A DNA stretch of 64,000 bases from Undaria pinnatifida (GCA_012845835.1 JABAKD010000012.1:8979973-9043972); one strand, 5' to 3'; counted from the first letter of the stretch, positions 23,385 through 33,736 are shown. Notes: generated from the letters alone by a model not told the origin. A program made the numbers and translations.

Positions 23385-25400
23385 TATATTATAAAAATAA
23401 AAATACACTCCAGCTGTGAGATCGAAGATTTTGTCGAAACTCATATTTGCAAGCTGTGTATATGATACTCCGATCGCGCGCATTACGGGTTGTGTGTCCT
23501 CACTAAGATTTTTTTTTTTTTCTTCGCACACATATGCTTTCCAGCTTCTAGACAAGCCGTGGTCACAGGTGTCGTCCCTCCTTCCCCCCGGTTCTTGCCT
23601 TCAATTTTTATCGCGCATAGGGTTCAGCAATCCTACTGCTCGTCGATTTATCATCGAGTGTTTCTAACTCACGCTCTCGCACTTTCCGCAAGTCAATTGG
23701 TGCACAAGAAAAAGTCCCCCCGAATATATACGAGTATTCACTCGGGGGGATTCGAACTCACGAAAATGACCTGTACCAGGCTCGATGATAACCTGATAGG
23801 CCACCGGGGCGACCGTAATATATAAGTCGGCGACTCCCCTTGCAACTACAGTGTAGCTATCAGGGTCAACAAGGTGATGCTAGTCAGTCTGTGCGCGGAA
23901 ACTATAAAACCCTCTTTTGAGGGGGACAAAATCTGACAGCTGTGGAAGGAAATGCATCAGTTTATCAAGTGAATCCTGTAAATCGAATAACCAGTGAGGG
24001 GAGGGCGGAGTTGTTAAGACGTCGGGGCCTGGGTTTAATCAAGAGGGAGCGGGGGGGGGGGGGGGGGGGCAGCTCAATCTGTGCGTAGAAACTATAAATC
24101 CTATCCTGTAAGTCGCACAACCAGTGAGGAGACAAGACGGTGGAGCGTTCGAGGGGGCGGGGGTGGGGGGGAGACAAGACGGTGGAGCGTTCGAGGGGGC
24201 GGGGGTGGGGGGGGGAGCAAAAGGCTTTTTTAACCACATCAGGTCGCATATATGTAGGGGTTTGCTATACGCGTGGTGCTAGGTCTAGGCGATGGTGCGG
24301 GTGGTGGGGAAGGAGGGGGCGTTGGGGGGGGGGGGGGGGGGGGGATTGCAGCAGCGGCATGAATGGAAAGACAATGAGGTGATATCAAGTGCGTGGAAGT
24401 GTTTATTACTCTGGCAGATTTCGATGCTAGGTGGGGCGTTTGAGCAAGAGGGAGCGGGAAAAAAAGTAAAATAAGAAAGGGGGCTCGGGGGGAGGGGGGG
24501 GGGGGGGTCATGAGGTTTAGGTCACATATAATATAAAAATACACTCCAACTATGAGGTCGAAGATTTGGTCGAAAGTCATCTTTGCAAGCTCGTGTGTGA
24601 TACTCCGATCGCGCGTATTACGCATATATGTAGGGGCTTGCTATGCGCGTGGTGCTAGGTCTAGGCGATCGTGCGGGTAGTGGGGAAGGAGGGGGCGTTG
24701 GGGGGGGGGGGAGGGGGATGAATGAAAGCTACGTCATGAATGGCTAGAAAGATAATGACGTGATATCAATTGCGTAGAAGTGTTTTTTACTCGGGCCGAT
24801 TTTGATTGTAGGTGGGGCGTTTAAACAAAAGGGCGGGGAAAAAAGAAAAAAAAGGAAGGGGGTGGGGGGGGGGGGGGGGGGGGGGATGAATTGGAGCTAC
24901 GGCATGGATGGCTAGAAAGATAATGAGGTGATATCAGCTGGCTGTTGGTGTTTACTACTCTGGCAGATTTTGATTTTAGGTGGGGCGTTTGAACAAGAGG
25001 GATCGGGGGGGGAGGGGGGGGGGGCAGGACACTTCAATATGTGCGCGGAAACTATAATCCTTGAAGGGGACAAATCTGACGGTTGTAGCAAGAAGACATC
25101 CCTTTATATCACCTGACTGGTATTTTTGATTATTCTAAAATATTTGATGTTAGATGGCCAGAAAGATAATGAGGTGATATCAGCCGGCTGGTAGTATTTA
25201 CTACTCTGGCATATTTTGGTTTTAGGTGGGGCGTTTGAACAAGAGGGATCGGGGGGGGGGGGGCGGGCGGGCGAGACACTTCAATATGTGCGCAGAAACG
25301 ATAAATCCTTAAAGAGGACAAATCTGACGGTTGTAGCAAGAAGACATCCCGTTATATCATCTGCCTGGTTTTGTTTATTATTCTAGACGATTTGATGTTA
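23385..25400 (+). repeat. Modular G-rich repeat array, block 1
   Basis: Three conserved modules are strung together with poly-G tracts of 10-20 bases. Module 1 starts ACACTCCAGCTGTGAG and runs through GATACTCCGATCGCGCG to GTGCGCGGAAACTATAAA. Module 2 carries TATACGCGTGGTGCTAGG and CTAGGCGATGGTGCGGG. Module 3 carries AAGATAATGAGGTGATATCA, TTTATTACTCTGGCAGATTT and GGTGGGGCGTTTGA. The GTGCGCGGAAACTATAA box recurs near 23891, 24081, 25041 and 25288. Some copies keep short similar frames across module 3, but others carry stops, so coding is unlikely. A SINE interrupts module 1 at 23509-23814. Other blocks lie at 30605-31320, 31810-33300 and, inverted, 48600-49310. Confidence 0.8.
23509..23814 (-). 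mobile_element. tRNA-derived SINE, copy 3, with visible empty site
   Basis: This is the best-preserved copy. The minus strand begins GGTCGCCCCGGTGGCCTATC, carries a B-box-like GAGTTCGAATCCCC, and ends in a poly-A tail (T-run at 23509-23521 on plus). It is inserted in a G-rich repeat module whose uninterrupted copies at 30700 and 31910 read CATTAAGGATATAGGTCGGC. Here the sequence breaks after CACTAAGAT and resumes as TAATATATAAGTCGGCG. That gives a natural empty-site comparison and an approximate 7-bp A/T-rich target duplication. Confidence 0.85.
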
Positions 25401-25534
25401 GATGTGGTATGCAGCACAATCTTAAGGTGTGGTAAACTACGTGCTATAGCTTCGTAAAGCTTCGTAGTTTGTTGTTGTACATGTATCGCAAGACAGAATA
25501 TTTCAATCGATAGGTACAACCATGTAGTTACCAT

Positions 25535-26180
25535 TATTTTCTGACATCGCTCAATATATGAAAGAGATACGTAATGCAAAATGCAACAGGCGAGGTGATG
25601 TGGTCATGCAATGTCACCACCATTGAGCACGACAGGGAGAAGTGCGAATCTTCAGTGTTTTGAAGGAACGCTTGGTGTACCCGCGCTCAATTACGTTCCT
25701 TCGTTAGTCATACTTCGTTTGGCATAGGTTGGGAGGCGATCATGCAGACGTTATGTACGGAATACCCCACGTAATAAGTTGGTAGTGTGGTCTACCGCAA
25801 TTTTAACATATCTGCCTGTACTACTTTTTCACGCTAATATTGACTCAAATGTACGATTTTACGCCCATGATTTTCACCGTGCCGATGTGGGGCTCTGAGG
25901 TCGCCAATTCTAAGACAGAGATATATCTTACAAAAACAGCAAGCGAGGTGATTTGGGCATGCAATGTCACCACTATTGAACACGAGGGTGACTTTACTTC
26001 GTTATGCATATGCCACTGCGTTTGGTAGAGGTTGTCAGGCGATCATGCAGACGGCAGGTAGGCACAAAATTCCCTGCGTACGATTAGGTTGGTAGTGTGG
26101 TCTACCGCAGTGTTAACATATCTGTCTGTACTTCCTCTTCACATTTTTATTATCTAGTGTACGATTATACGCCCTGTTTT
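25535..26180. repeat. Two tandem copies of a roughly 355-bp unit
   Basis: Both copies contain in order GAGGTGAT(G/T)TGG(T/G)CATGCA, ATGTCACCAC, GGCGATCATGCAGACG, GGTTGGTAGTGTGGTCTACC (or the AAGTTGG variant) and ACATATCTG(C/T)CTGTACT. A third, partial copy (CGAGGTGATGTGGTCATGCA region) occurs at 33420-33500, next to another block of the G-rich array. No protein is evident. Confidence 0.7.
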
Positions 26181-27380
26181 CTCCCCACTGTCGTCGAAGA
26201 TGTTGTGGTCCTGTAGATGTCGCGTCTATGTCTGGTGCTCTTGTTAGTGGTGCTCATGAAAACATGCCCTAGCGTGTAGTAGATGATCGCTGAGTGGCGT
26301 TCCCCTTTCCTTTACATCAAGCCAGGTAGTATATGTCAACGCAACCGCTTGCTTAAAAACGACAAAAAAAAAATCCTCACACATCTGATACAGAGGAGGC
26401 GCGGCCCCAAGATTGTTCAGTACACCGACGGTCAGGAACAGGTTATCGGGCAGCGCACTTGATTTTTACTACCGCTCCTCACTCCACCTAAGATACTACG
26501 GGCATGCGTTGGACCCAGTTAACTGATGCTCAAAATCAATTGCAAAGGAGGTGATGTGGTGGGCGAATGCTATAATGATTTGCGCTGCTGTGATTACCCC
26601 GTCTCTCGTTCTGTTTGTTCTCGCGTTCTTGATGAACCTGTTATTTGGTAACGAGCAGTTTTAATGCATTTCAGGTTTGTGCAAAGACTACATGTAGACT
26701 ATGTGATGTTTCTGACTCGTAGGGATCTCAATTTGGAACCCAGGGTATATGGGTTCCATCTTTTGACTGGGTGTTGTATGTGCACGCATATGTGGTTTAA
26801 GTGTGCGGACCTCCTTAAGATTTGAAATTTTTTGTGTCCGCGCGGTTGTTGCTACACGTGTATGTTTTGTTATCGTGTTGTTTCAGAGTGGTGTTTTCGA
26901 ATACATATTGGTTTACAGTGGTTGGGGGGGGGCTGCGGTGCATATCTGCAAAACGTATTTGTGTACGCCGACAAACCTGATTCAGGGGGCTGAGAACGGA
27001 ATTGCGAGGGACGTTTGGGAATTCCAACGTTCCCCCTCGCGGATTTTGTCAAGTGTGGTTAAAGGCATATTTATCCCTGAAGATAAACATGCAATAACCA
27101 ACCTTGACAACTATGGGTTATAGCGGTATCATAATACACTTAGTCTATAATACCGTTACTGTTCATAATTTGGCTGTCTGTATTCATTATTTTGCTAAAC
27201 GGTGTGGGTTGAATACGAATACTGAGCGAGGCTAGGGTTGAAGCCTTAACATGAAAGTGTACAAGAAGGAGTTATATGAATTAGTCTGCTTATTGAATAC
27301 ATTGATGTGGACGAAGTAGTAGATGTTTCATCAGTGCGATCCCTGGATCCCGACATGTTTGCGGGGTGAACCTGTAACTT
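26181..27380. other. Gene-free stretch
   Basis: No exon or repeat family is recognised. A plus-strand frame of 106 residues at 26803-27123 has no domain and no supporting splice sites. Confidence 0.35.
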
Positions 27381-27870
27381 GAGGGGGGGGGGAGGGGGGG
27401 GGGGGGAGGGGGGGGGGGGAAGGAGCGGGGGTTGATTACGTTTGTGTCGTGAGAGTATACAAGGTTGCAGTGTTATATCATACTTTTCATGTGTTTAAAC
27501 CTGTGGCATATTTCTTTTCGGCCAGGGAGGGGGGGCGGTGGGGTAGGGGGGGGAGGGGAGTTTAAACCTGTGGCATAATTATGTTTAATCGGCTAGGGAG
27601 GGAGGGATGGGGGCGGGGGGGGGATCCGGTGTTTTGTCTTTTGCGTATCCACTGGTTCCGAACCCCCTAACAATTGAACGGCTATATTAGCCTTTCGTAG
27701 CATTTCAAGTTTGATAACATATTTTTAACGTAAGGTGGGGGGGGGTTAAGTGAGTTTGTGGTGAGGGTATACAAGGTCGCCGTATTATACCATGCTTCTT
27801 ATGTGTGTGGGGGCATGTGGCATATTTCTGTTTAATCGGTGAGGGGAGGGAAAAAAGGGAAATATATATA
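27381..27870. repeat. Poly-G/GGA-rich tracts with a short repeated spacer
   Basis: Runs of 8-12 G separated by single A occur at 27383-27420 and repeat at 27525-27625 and 27736-27747. Between them GTTTAAACCTGTGGCATA and GAGGGTATACAAGGT(T/C)GC are repeated, so the tracts belong to a decayed tandem family that resembles, but is not identical to, the modular G-rich array. Such runs can form G-quadruplexes. Confidence 0.7.
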
Positions 27871-29643
27871 TATATTAACCTTCTCTGATGGTTGCCGAGG
27901 GATCGCATTTCTAAGTGCGTAGCGTCTCGAACACGGTCAAGGTTCACCGGTTATCCTAGGTCCGGAACGGCGCAGGGGAGATAAAGCAGTATTGTACCAC
28001 ATAAGCAAGAAGCCCGTTTTCGAACGAGTAGCATACGCACATTGGTCATCATATATATATCGGAAAAAGACCCGGCATTGCAGATAGCTGCGTTGCTACA
28101 CAACCACAGCAAATACGCAGCCAGTTGGTACACAACAACAGTGGTGTCAGTAGCATATCAATGCGTTGTGTCGGGACATAGCCATCTGGCTGATATGCTT
28201 TATATCATAGAGCACAGCAGTTTAATGAGCTGGGATATACCGGCACAGGTCGTATACGAGTAGCAGTAGCGTCGGCTCAGCCAGTTCAAAATATAATAAT
28301 AGATCAGTTTGTACTGTTCTACAACGGTTTCACATTAGAATGTCCCCCAACAAATGAACTTTACTAGTTCTACGTGCGAGTACCTCGTAGTTTCCTCGAT
28401 GTGTTCTATCGGGAGGGTAATGCCACCGCTTGAAATCGAGGGTGGCACGGGTTCCGCTTATGGAGAGTCTTGAGATCTGATCGATCGAGCGCACGCGCAC
28501 TCTCTCTCACTCCTCTCCACCATTATTATCTCTGGTCTGTTCTTTGAGACTGCTCTTAACCAACACTCATCTGCCCGTGAGGCACTTTTCTTTCGCCAAG
28601 CTTTGCGGAGCGCAGCTTATGCTGTACCAAACCCAGCGTGGAAAGATGCACAAACGAGAATTTCTAGGTAGGGGTGTGTTTCTCCGTGTGTTCCTGCGAA
28701 GGGGCTGGGGTATTCGTAGTAGGGAGACCGTTACCCTTAGCGAGATTACGTTAAAAACCGTATAACGCTACCGAGAGAGATCTGGCAATTTTGACAGGAA
28801 GATCTTATCCACACCTTCTTAATAGCGTACCTAGTTCGCGCGAAAGTTCACTGGGAAGATGATATCCAAAAGTACAAGTTACCTCTCTGCCTACTTGGAA
28901 ATATAAAGAAATTGCAGGCATACCAGGTAGCATTGATTTTAATTCACTACGCGTAGGCTTGAACAACAAATGTGTGTCTCGTGGTTTGCGACCACAGAAC
29001 TTTTGCAGTTTGTGACCACAGAGTTTGTGTCTCTCTAAGATGACGAACCAGCCCGAGGATGTCGAACCATTAATAGTAGGGGCACTGGATGTGCTGGATG
29101 TCGATGGACAGAAACAGCGGTTTAACTCGAAGAATGCACACGTGCATTGGGCCATCCCGTAACGAAGCGCATGACTCAAACGACCATCCTCCCAAAAATT
29201 AGAGGTTTTAGCACCATCGCAAGCACGTTTGACCCGGGAGACAGGCGAATCTCGCCCGTTCTTCTTCAACTCTACACAGCCATTCTGCATGAGGAATCTA
29301 GCGTTGTTCATTGTTTCCGTGGGATTGCCGTTAAATACGTTGTAATGACATTCCGTCGTTACTTTAGTTCATATATGCTTTAGTCCTTTCTCCAGCGAGC
29401 AGCAGGAAACTCCCACCCACAAGGTAACTACCCCCTTGTTGATTCACCGGTTACCGACGCGGCATCTCCTCACAGAGGGTAGTAGCTCCGGGTAATATGA
29501 GCACGAAAAGCTCATACGTGTGCCATACCCGTGGGACCGCCATCCTTGCGCAGCGTGGCGTGCTGTGGCTCGTTGGATTGGTATTTCCTACCCACGGCCG
29601 GACTCATGACCAAGGACTCGGCCTACAGCAGTGGGTTGCATGA
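27871..29643. other. No supported gene; one long minus-strand frame noted
   Basis: A 168-residue minus-strand frame (28805-29311) is the longest here. It includes Cys-rich parts such as HKLCGHKLQKFCGRKP but matches no family I recognise, and it has no flanking exons. It could be a transposon relic or chance. Confidence 0.3.
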
Positions 29644-29999
29644 ATGGCGAGCGGTTGCGAGACAGCAGCAGCGGCAGCGGGGCAAACTAAGCGGCGAAAC
29701 AAATCTGTAGAAAAATCCAGGTTAAAAATTAGAAAAACGCTGGGCAAACCAAATCCTGGAACCACAAATCCAACTTTCAGCGACGTGGTCGCGTCCCTTA
29801 ATCGACATGAAATTCTCTGCCGTTTTGGTGAGCTCCAGTGGCAGCACTTAAGGTACACGCTTGTACTCTGCAAAACTCCCTGGGCCAAGGTGTGGATCGC
29901 GGAATTGCGGATTTTTCCTAATGAATGGGGTGTGGTTCCAGTCTCTCAAATGAGTCCCGATTTTTCAGAATTCGGGAATTTCCTAAGGGGTGCAACGCA

Positions 30000-30067
30000 G
30001 GTGTTCAGTTTTTGTCCGGAGTGGGTTGTGATTCCGCCATCCGCGGGTTCAAGTCCCGTCATTCACC
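30000..30067 (+). pseudogene. trnH: Plastid-type tRNA-His (GUG) relic
   Basis: The anticodon arm GTGGGTTGTGATTCCGC shows the GTG anticodon, followed by a good T arm (GCGGGTTCAAGTCCCGT) and an acceptor 3' strand CATTCACC. The 5' part is too short: only about 27 bases precede the anticodon and no D arm can be formed, so the D-arm region is deleted or replaced. The body matches bacterial/plastid tRNA-His rather than a nuclear tRNA. Confidence 0.7.
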
Positions 30068-30188
30068 CTCGATACTTCGTTTTAACAGAACATTTTTCAT
30101 AAATTTAATTGTGAGCGTAGAATTATTTTTTTACCAACAAAATCGGGTTTTAAAGTAGTAAAATCTATATTCTATAACTTTTCGCTAG

Positions 30189-30420
30189 TTACACTATAAA
30201 CATCCTTGAATTACCACCAACATCTCCATTTAAGATTTCTTGACCAACAATAGGCCACACCACTTGTGCACTAGGCTTAATACCAATAGGATTATTTAAC
30301 CATGCTAAATAATTCGAGAAATAAGCACCGTGAAAATGCATTCCACTTATCCATAAAAATATTATTGCTAGTTGTCCAAAATGTGCACTAAAAATTTTTC
30401 TAGAAACTTCTTCCGTTTGG
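30189..30420 (-). pseudogene. psaA: psaA fragment (photosystem I P700 apoprotein A1)
   Basis: The minus-strand frame reads [20 protein letters not shown], then [17 protein letters not shown] and [20 protein letters not shown]. This is the highly conserved PsaA membrane segment with its FSAHFGQL and [17 protein letters not shown] signatures. Native PsaA is about 750 residues; only about 70 remain here. Just after DVGGN two bases appear to be missing relative to the usual Phe-Gln-Gly continuation, and the frame closes a few codons later. The other border joins directly to a tRNA half. A nuclear pseudogene of plastid origin. Confidence 0.9.
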
Positions 30421-30425
30421 CTATT

Positions 30426-30454
30426 CCACGGCGTTACCACTTGGCTGTATCGCC
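30426..30454 (-). pseudogene. 5' half of a plastid-type tRNA (Cys-like)
   Basis: The minus strand starts GGCGATACAGCCAAGTGG and continues TAACGCCGTGG: acceptor 5' strand, D arm and the start of the anticodon stem of a plastid-type tRNA, most like trnC. The anticodon and 3' half are missing; the sequence runs instead into psaA codons. AT-rich DNA upstream (30455-30600) looks like plastid intergenic sequence. Confidence 0.6.
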
Positions 30455-30604
30455 TTTATAAATTAAATAACCCTTAAGTGATCAAATCTACATAAATACA
30501 TTATATTAGAAATGTATATATAACTCTTTTTAACTAATTTATTATAAAATAATACTTATGATATAGAATAAAATTAATAAAAAGGATCTTTTTATTCATA
30601 TTAT

Positions 30605-31320
30605 AAAAATTAAGATACACTCCAGCTGTGAGATCGAATATTTTGTCGAAACTCATCTTTGCAAGCTGTGTGTGATACTCCGATCGCGCGTATTACGGGT
30701 TGTGTGTCCTCATTAAGGATATAGGTCGGCGACTCCCCTTGCAACTACAGTGTAGCTACCAGGGTCAACAGGGTGATGTTAGGCAGTCTGTGCGCGGAAA
30801 CTATAAAAAAAACTGTTTCTGAGGGGGACAAAATCTGACAGCTGTGGAAGGAAATGCATCAGTTTATCAAGTGAATCCTGTAAATCGAATATCCGGTGAG
30901 GGGAGGGCGGAGTTTTTAAGGACGTGGGGGGCTGATTTTGATCAAAAGGGGGGCGGGAGGGGGGGGAAGGGGTGAAGGGCACGGGTGGGGCAGGTCTATT
31001 TGTGCGTGGAAACTATAAATATTTCTTGTGGGGGAGGGGGAATGTGGCGGGGGGGGGGGCGGGGGCGGGGGGGGAGGGCTTTAGGTCGCATAGATGTAGG
31101 GGTTGGCTATACGCGGGGTGCTAGGTCTAGGCGATGGTGCGGGTGTTCGGTGAAGAAGCGGGCGTTGGGGACGGGGGTGGGTGGGAATTGCAGCAGCGGC
31201 ATGGACGGCTCTGAAACGATAACGAGGCGATATCCAGGGCGTGGAAGTGTTTATTACTCTGGCGGATTTCGATAGTAGTAGTAGGTGGGGCGTTTATGCA
31301 GGAGGAAACGACGGGAACAA
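30605..31320 (+). repeat. Modular G-rich repeat array, block 2
   Basis: Module 1 begins ACACTCCAGCTGTGAG near 30613 and is complete to about 30930, including AAGGATATAGGTCGGCGA (the site interrupted by a SINE in block 1). The GTGCGCGGAAACTATAAA box is at 30790 and a second one near 31002. Module 2 is at 31089-31150 and module 3 at 31198-31300. Poly-G tracts separate the modules. Confidence 0.8.
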
Positions 31321-31805
31321 GAAAAAAAAAAAAATATATATATATATAGAACAGAAATACTTACTAATAATACTTATTTGAATCCACAAGACTAAAAAAT
31401 CATTTATTAATACTTTGATCAGACGATAATTCAAACTAACCAGTGCAAAAGTTAAATTCAATGTTGAATTTTTAAAATTTAAGATGTCTTTTTTTTAACG
31501 AATCAATTGCAACTGGACGTTTATATAAAATACCTGTATTATTAAATTCAAGGTAAAATAAAATTCTGTATTTTATTGATTTTTTAGTTTCTAAATTTTC
31601 AAGTTATATAGCATATATATATATTAAAATATCAGTTGGTTTTAGATAAACAACTTAAAAATGGTTATTTTGTATAAATATATTAGTATCTAAAATATAG
31701 AGCTAATGTTTTCTTATTATTTAAACTTATTAAACTCAATACCCTAACTACTTTAATAATTATTGATATATTTTTACATTTTAAAATTTGGTTAATTTAG
31801 ATTAT
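31321..31805. other. AT-rich, organelle-like insertion
   Basis: Base composition drops sharply to mostly A and T between two G-rich repeat blocks, with several TATATA runs. The left border follows the end of module 3 and the right border precedes the start of module 1, so the block lies exactly between repeat units. With the psaA insert 0.7 kb away, a second fragment of plastid or mitochondrial DNA is the simplest explanation. Apart from the short frame noted separately, I recognise no gene in it. Confidence 0.55.
31472..31603 (-). pseudogene. Possible organelle protein C-terminal fragment (43 residues)
   Basis: An open minus-strand frame without ATG ends at TAA (31472-31474). It includes NTGILYKRPVAIDSLKKRHL. 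The Lys/Ile/Asn-rich but well-mixed composition is typical of an organelle-encoded protein rather than of random AT-rich DNA. The family is not recognised. It is bounded upstream by an in-frame TAA. Confidence 0.3.
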
Positions 31806-31809
31806 ATTA

Positions 31810-33300
31810 TAAAAAATGAAAATACACCCCAGCTGTGAGGTCGAAGATTTCGTCGAAACTCATCTTTGCAAGCTGTGTGTGATACTCCGATCGCGCGCAT
31901 TACGAGTTGTGTGTCCTCATTAAGGATATAGGTCGGCGACTCCCCTTACAACTACAGTGTAGCTATCAGGGTCAACAAGGTGATGTTAGTCAGTCTGTGC
32001 GCGGAAACTATAAAACCCGTTTCTGAGGGGGACAAAATCTGACAGCTGTGAAGGGAAGTGTATCCTTTTATCAAGTGAATCTTGTAAGTCGAAAAACCGG
32101 TGAGGGGGGTGGGGCGGAGTTTTGAAGGACGTGGGGGCCTGGTTTTGATCAAAAGCGAGCGGGTTTGGAGGGGGGGGGGGGGGGGGAAAGGGGGCAATTT
32201 GTGCATGTAAGCTATAAATCCTTTCGAGGGGATAAATCTGACGGTTTTGGCACCAGTATATTATTGGGGCCGGGGGGGGGGGGGGGGCGTGTGGGGCAGC
32301 TCAATATGTGCCTGGAAACTATACATTATTTTGAGGGGATGAATGTGACGGTTTTGGAAATAATACATCAGTTTATCATGTATATCCTGGGGTAAGTCGT
32401 ACAATCAGCGAGTAAAGAGAGGGTGGAGTGTTCGAGGGGGTGGGGTTGGGATGGGTTGGGGGGGAGGTGGGGGGTGTGGGGGCGGGGGGGGGTGTGGGGG
32501 TGGGGGGGGGGGAGGAAGGGCTTTAGGTGAGGGGTTTGTTATACGTGTGGTGCTAGGTCTAGGCGATGGTGCGGGTGATGGGGAAGAAGGGGGCGTTCGA
32601 GGCGGGGGGGGGGGGGGGGGGACACAGCGGCATGGATGGCTCTCGAAAGATAATGAGGTGATATCCTGTGCGTGAAGTGTTTATTAATGTGGCGGATTTC
32701 GATATTTGGTGGGGCGTTTGAGTAAGGGAGAGCAAGAGGGGGGGGGGGGGGGAGGAAATTTTTAAGGAGGTTTAGGTCACAAATAATATTCAAATACACT
32801 TCGGCTGTGAGATCAAAGATATGTAGCAGCTTGTTATACGCGTGGTGCTAGGTCTAGGCGATCGTGCAGGTGGTCGGAAAAGAGGGGGCGTTGGAGGGGG
32901 GGGGGGGGGAGGGGTTGGGGGGAAAATAATTGAAAACTACATCATGGATGGTCAGAAAGATAATCACGTGATATCAACTGCGTATAGGTGTTTATTACTC
33001 AGGCCGATTTTGATTGTGAGTGGGGCGTTTGGACAAACTAGGCGGAAGGAGGGGGGAATCGGGGGACGGAGGGGCGGGGGGGGAGGGTTGGGTTTTTTCA
33101 TGAACAAGAGGGGTCAGTGGAGGGGGAGGGGAGGGGGGGGGGGGGGCGGGGCGGGGGGCGGGACATTTCAATATGTGCGCGGAAACTATAAATCCTCAAA
33201 GGGGACAAACCTGACGATTGAAGCAATAAGACATCCCTTTATATCATCTGGCTTGTAATATTTACTATCTAGAAGGTTTGATGTTAGATGCAGCATGCAA
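31810..33300 (+). repeat. Modular G-rich repeat array, block 3
   Basis: Module 1 starts near 31825 (ACACCCCAGCTGTGAGG) and is complete. Further GTGCG-(N)GGAAACTATA boxes stand at 31997, 32201, 32308 and 33174. Module 2 copies are at about 32530-32585 and 32818-32880, module 3 copies at about 32628-32735 and 32945-33040. G runs of 10-18 separate them, the densest at 32270-32290, 32455-32520 and 33120-33165. Confidence 0.8.
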
Positions 33301-33551
33301 CCCAGTGTTTAAGTGTAGTGAATAACGTGTTAAATCTTCATAATTTGTTGTTGTATGATACATCGATCGAAAGCTAGAATATTTTATCGAATATTTGTAG
33401 GTGCCATTATTTTCTGACATCGCTAATTATAAGACAGAGATACGTATTGTCAAATACAACAAGCGAGGTGATGTGGTCATGCACTGTTTGTCACCATCAT
33501 CATACAGTTACCATTATTTTCTGACATCGCTAGATTATACTATTATTTAGG

Positions 33552-33589
33552 TTTGTATATTAAAGTATAATATTACTCTAATATACAAA
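33552..33589. other. AT-rich perfect hairpin
   Basis: TTTGTATATTA is followed 16 bases later by its exact inverse TAATATACAAA, within a 70-bp AT-rich patch unlike its surroundings. It resembles organelle intergenic hairpins and may be another small organelle-derived insertion. It lies 30 bp left of the retrotransposon LTR. Confidence 0.5.
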
Positions 33590-33618
33590 TTTAATAAAAC
33601 ATGGAAAAATTGCTCTGG

Positions 33619-33734
33619 TGAAAAATGATAGAGCTGCTTCTCTACTACGGCTAAGAAAGTGAGTACTCGTCGAGGACCTGCTCAATAGGCAGACCTACAG
33701 GGGACACTCTGTGTTCCCACCCGATAACTTAACA
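33619..33734 (+). repeat. 5' LTR
   Basis: Starts TGAAAAATGAT and ends CTTAACA, so it has the usual TG...CA borders. It differs from the 3' copy at about 11 positions plus one 2-bp gap, near 90% identity, implying an old insertion. It contains CTCTACTACGGCTAAGAAAG and GTCGAGGACCTGCTCAATAG. At 116 bp it is very short for an element of this size. Confidence 0.75.
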
Positions 33735-33736
33735 AA

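Larger units (their letters stand above)
29990..30600. mobile_element. Scrambled plastid-DNA insertion (NUPT)
   Basis: Three plastid gene pieces lie within about 460 bp in an AT-rich island unlike the G-rich DNA on its right: the 3' half of tRNA-His on plus, an internal psaA fragment on minus and the 5' half of another plastid-type tRNA on minus. The pieces are truncated at their junctions and the psaA part has a frame break, so this is not functional plastid sequence but a mosaic nuclear insert. The right border, near 30600, adjoins the start of a G-rich repeat module. Confidence 0.85.

Noticed and set aside
24292-25116. Similar short protein frames (WKCLLLWQISML-like) shared by several G-rich repeat copies
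   Set aside because: Similarity follows the DNA repeat; other copies have stops in the same place and no start is conserved.
26803-27123. A 106-residue plus-strand frame
   Set aside because: No domain, no conserved pattern and no splice context.
28805-29311. A 168-residue minus-strand frame as a gene
   Set aside because: No recognisable domain, partner exon or upstream signal; kept only as a note in the region entry.
23385-33300. CRISPR-like array because of regularly recurring boxes
   Set aside because: Spacing is irregular, spacers are themselves repeated modules and the genome is eukaryotic.
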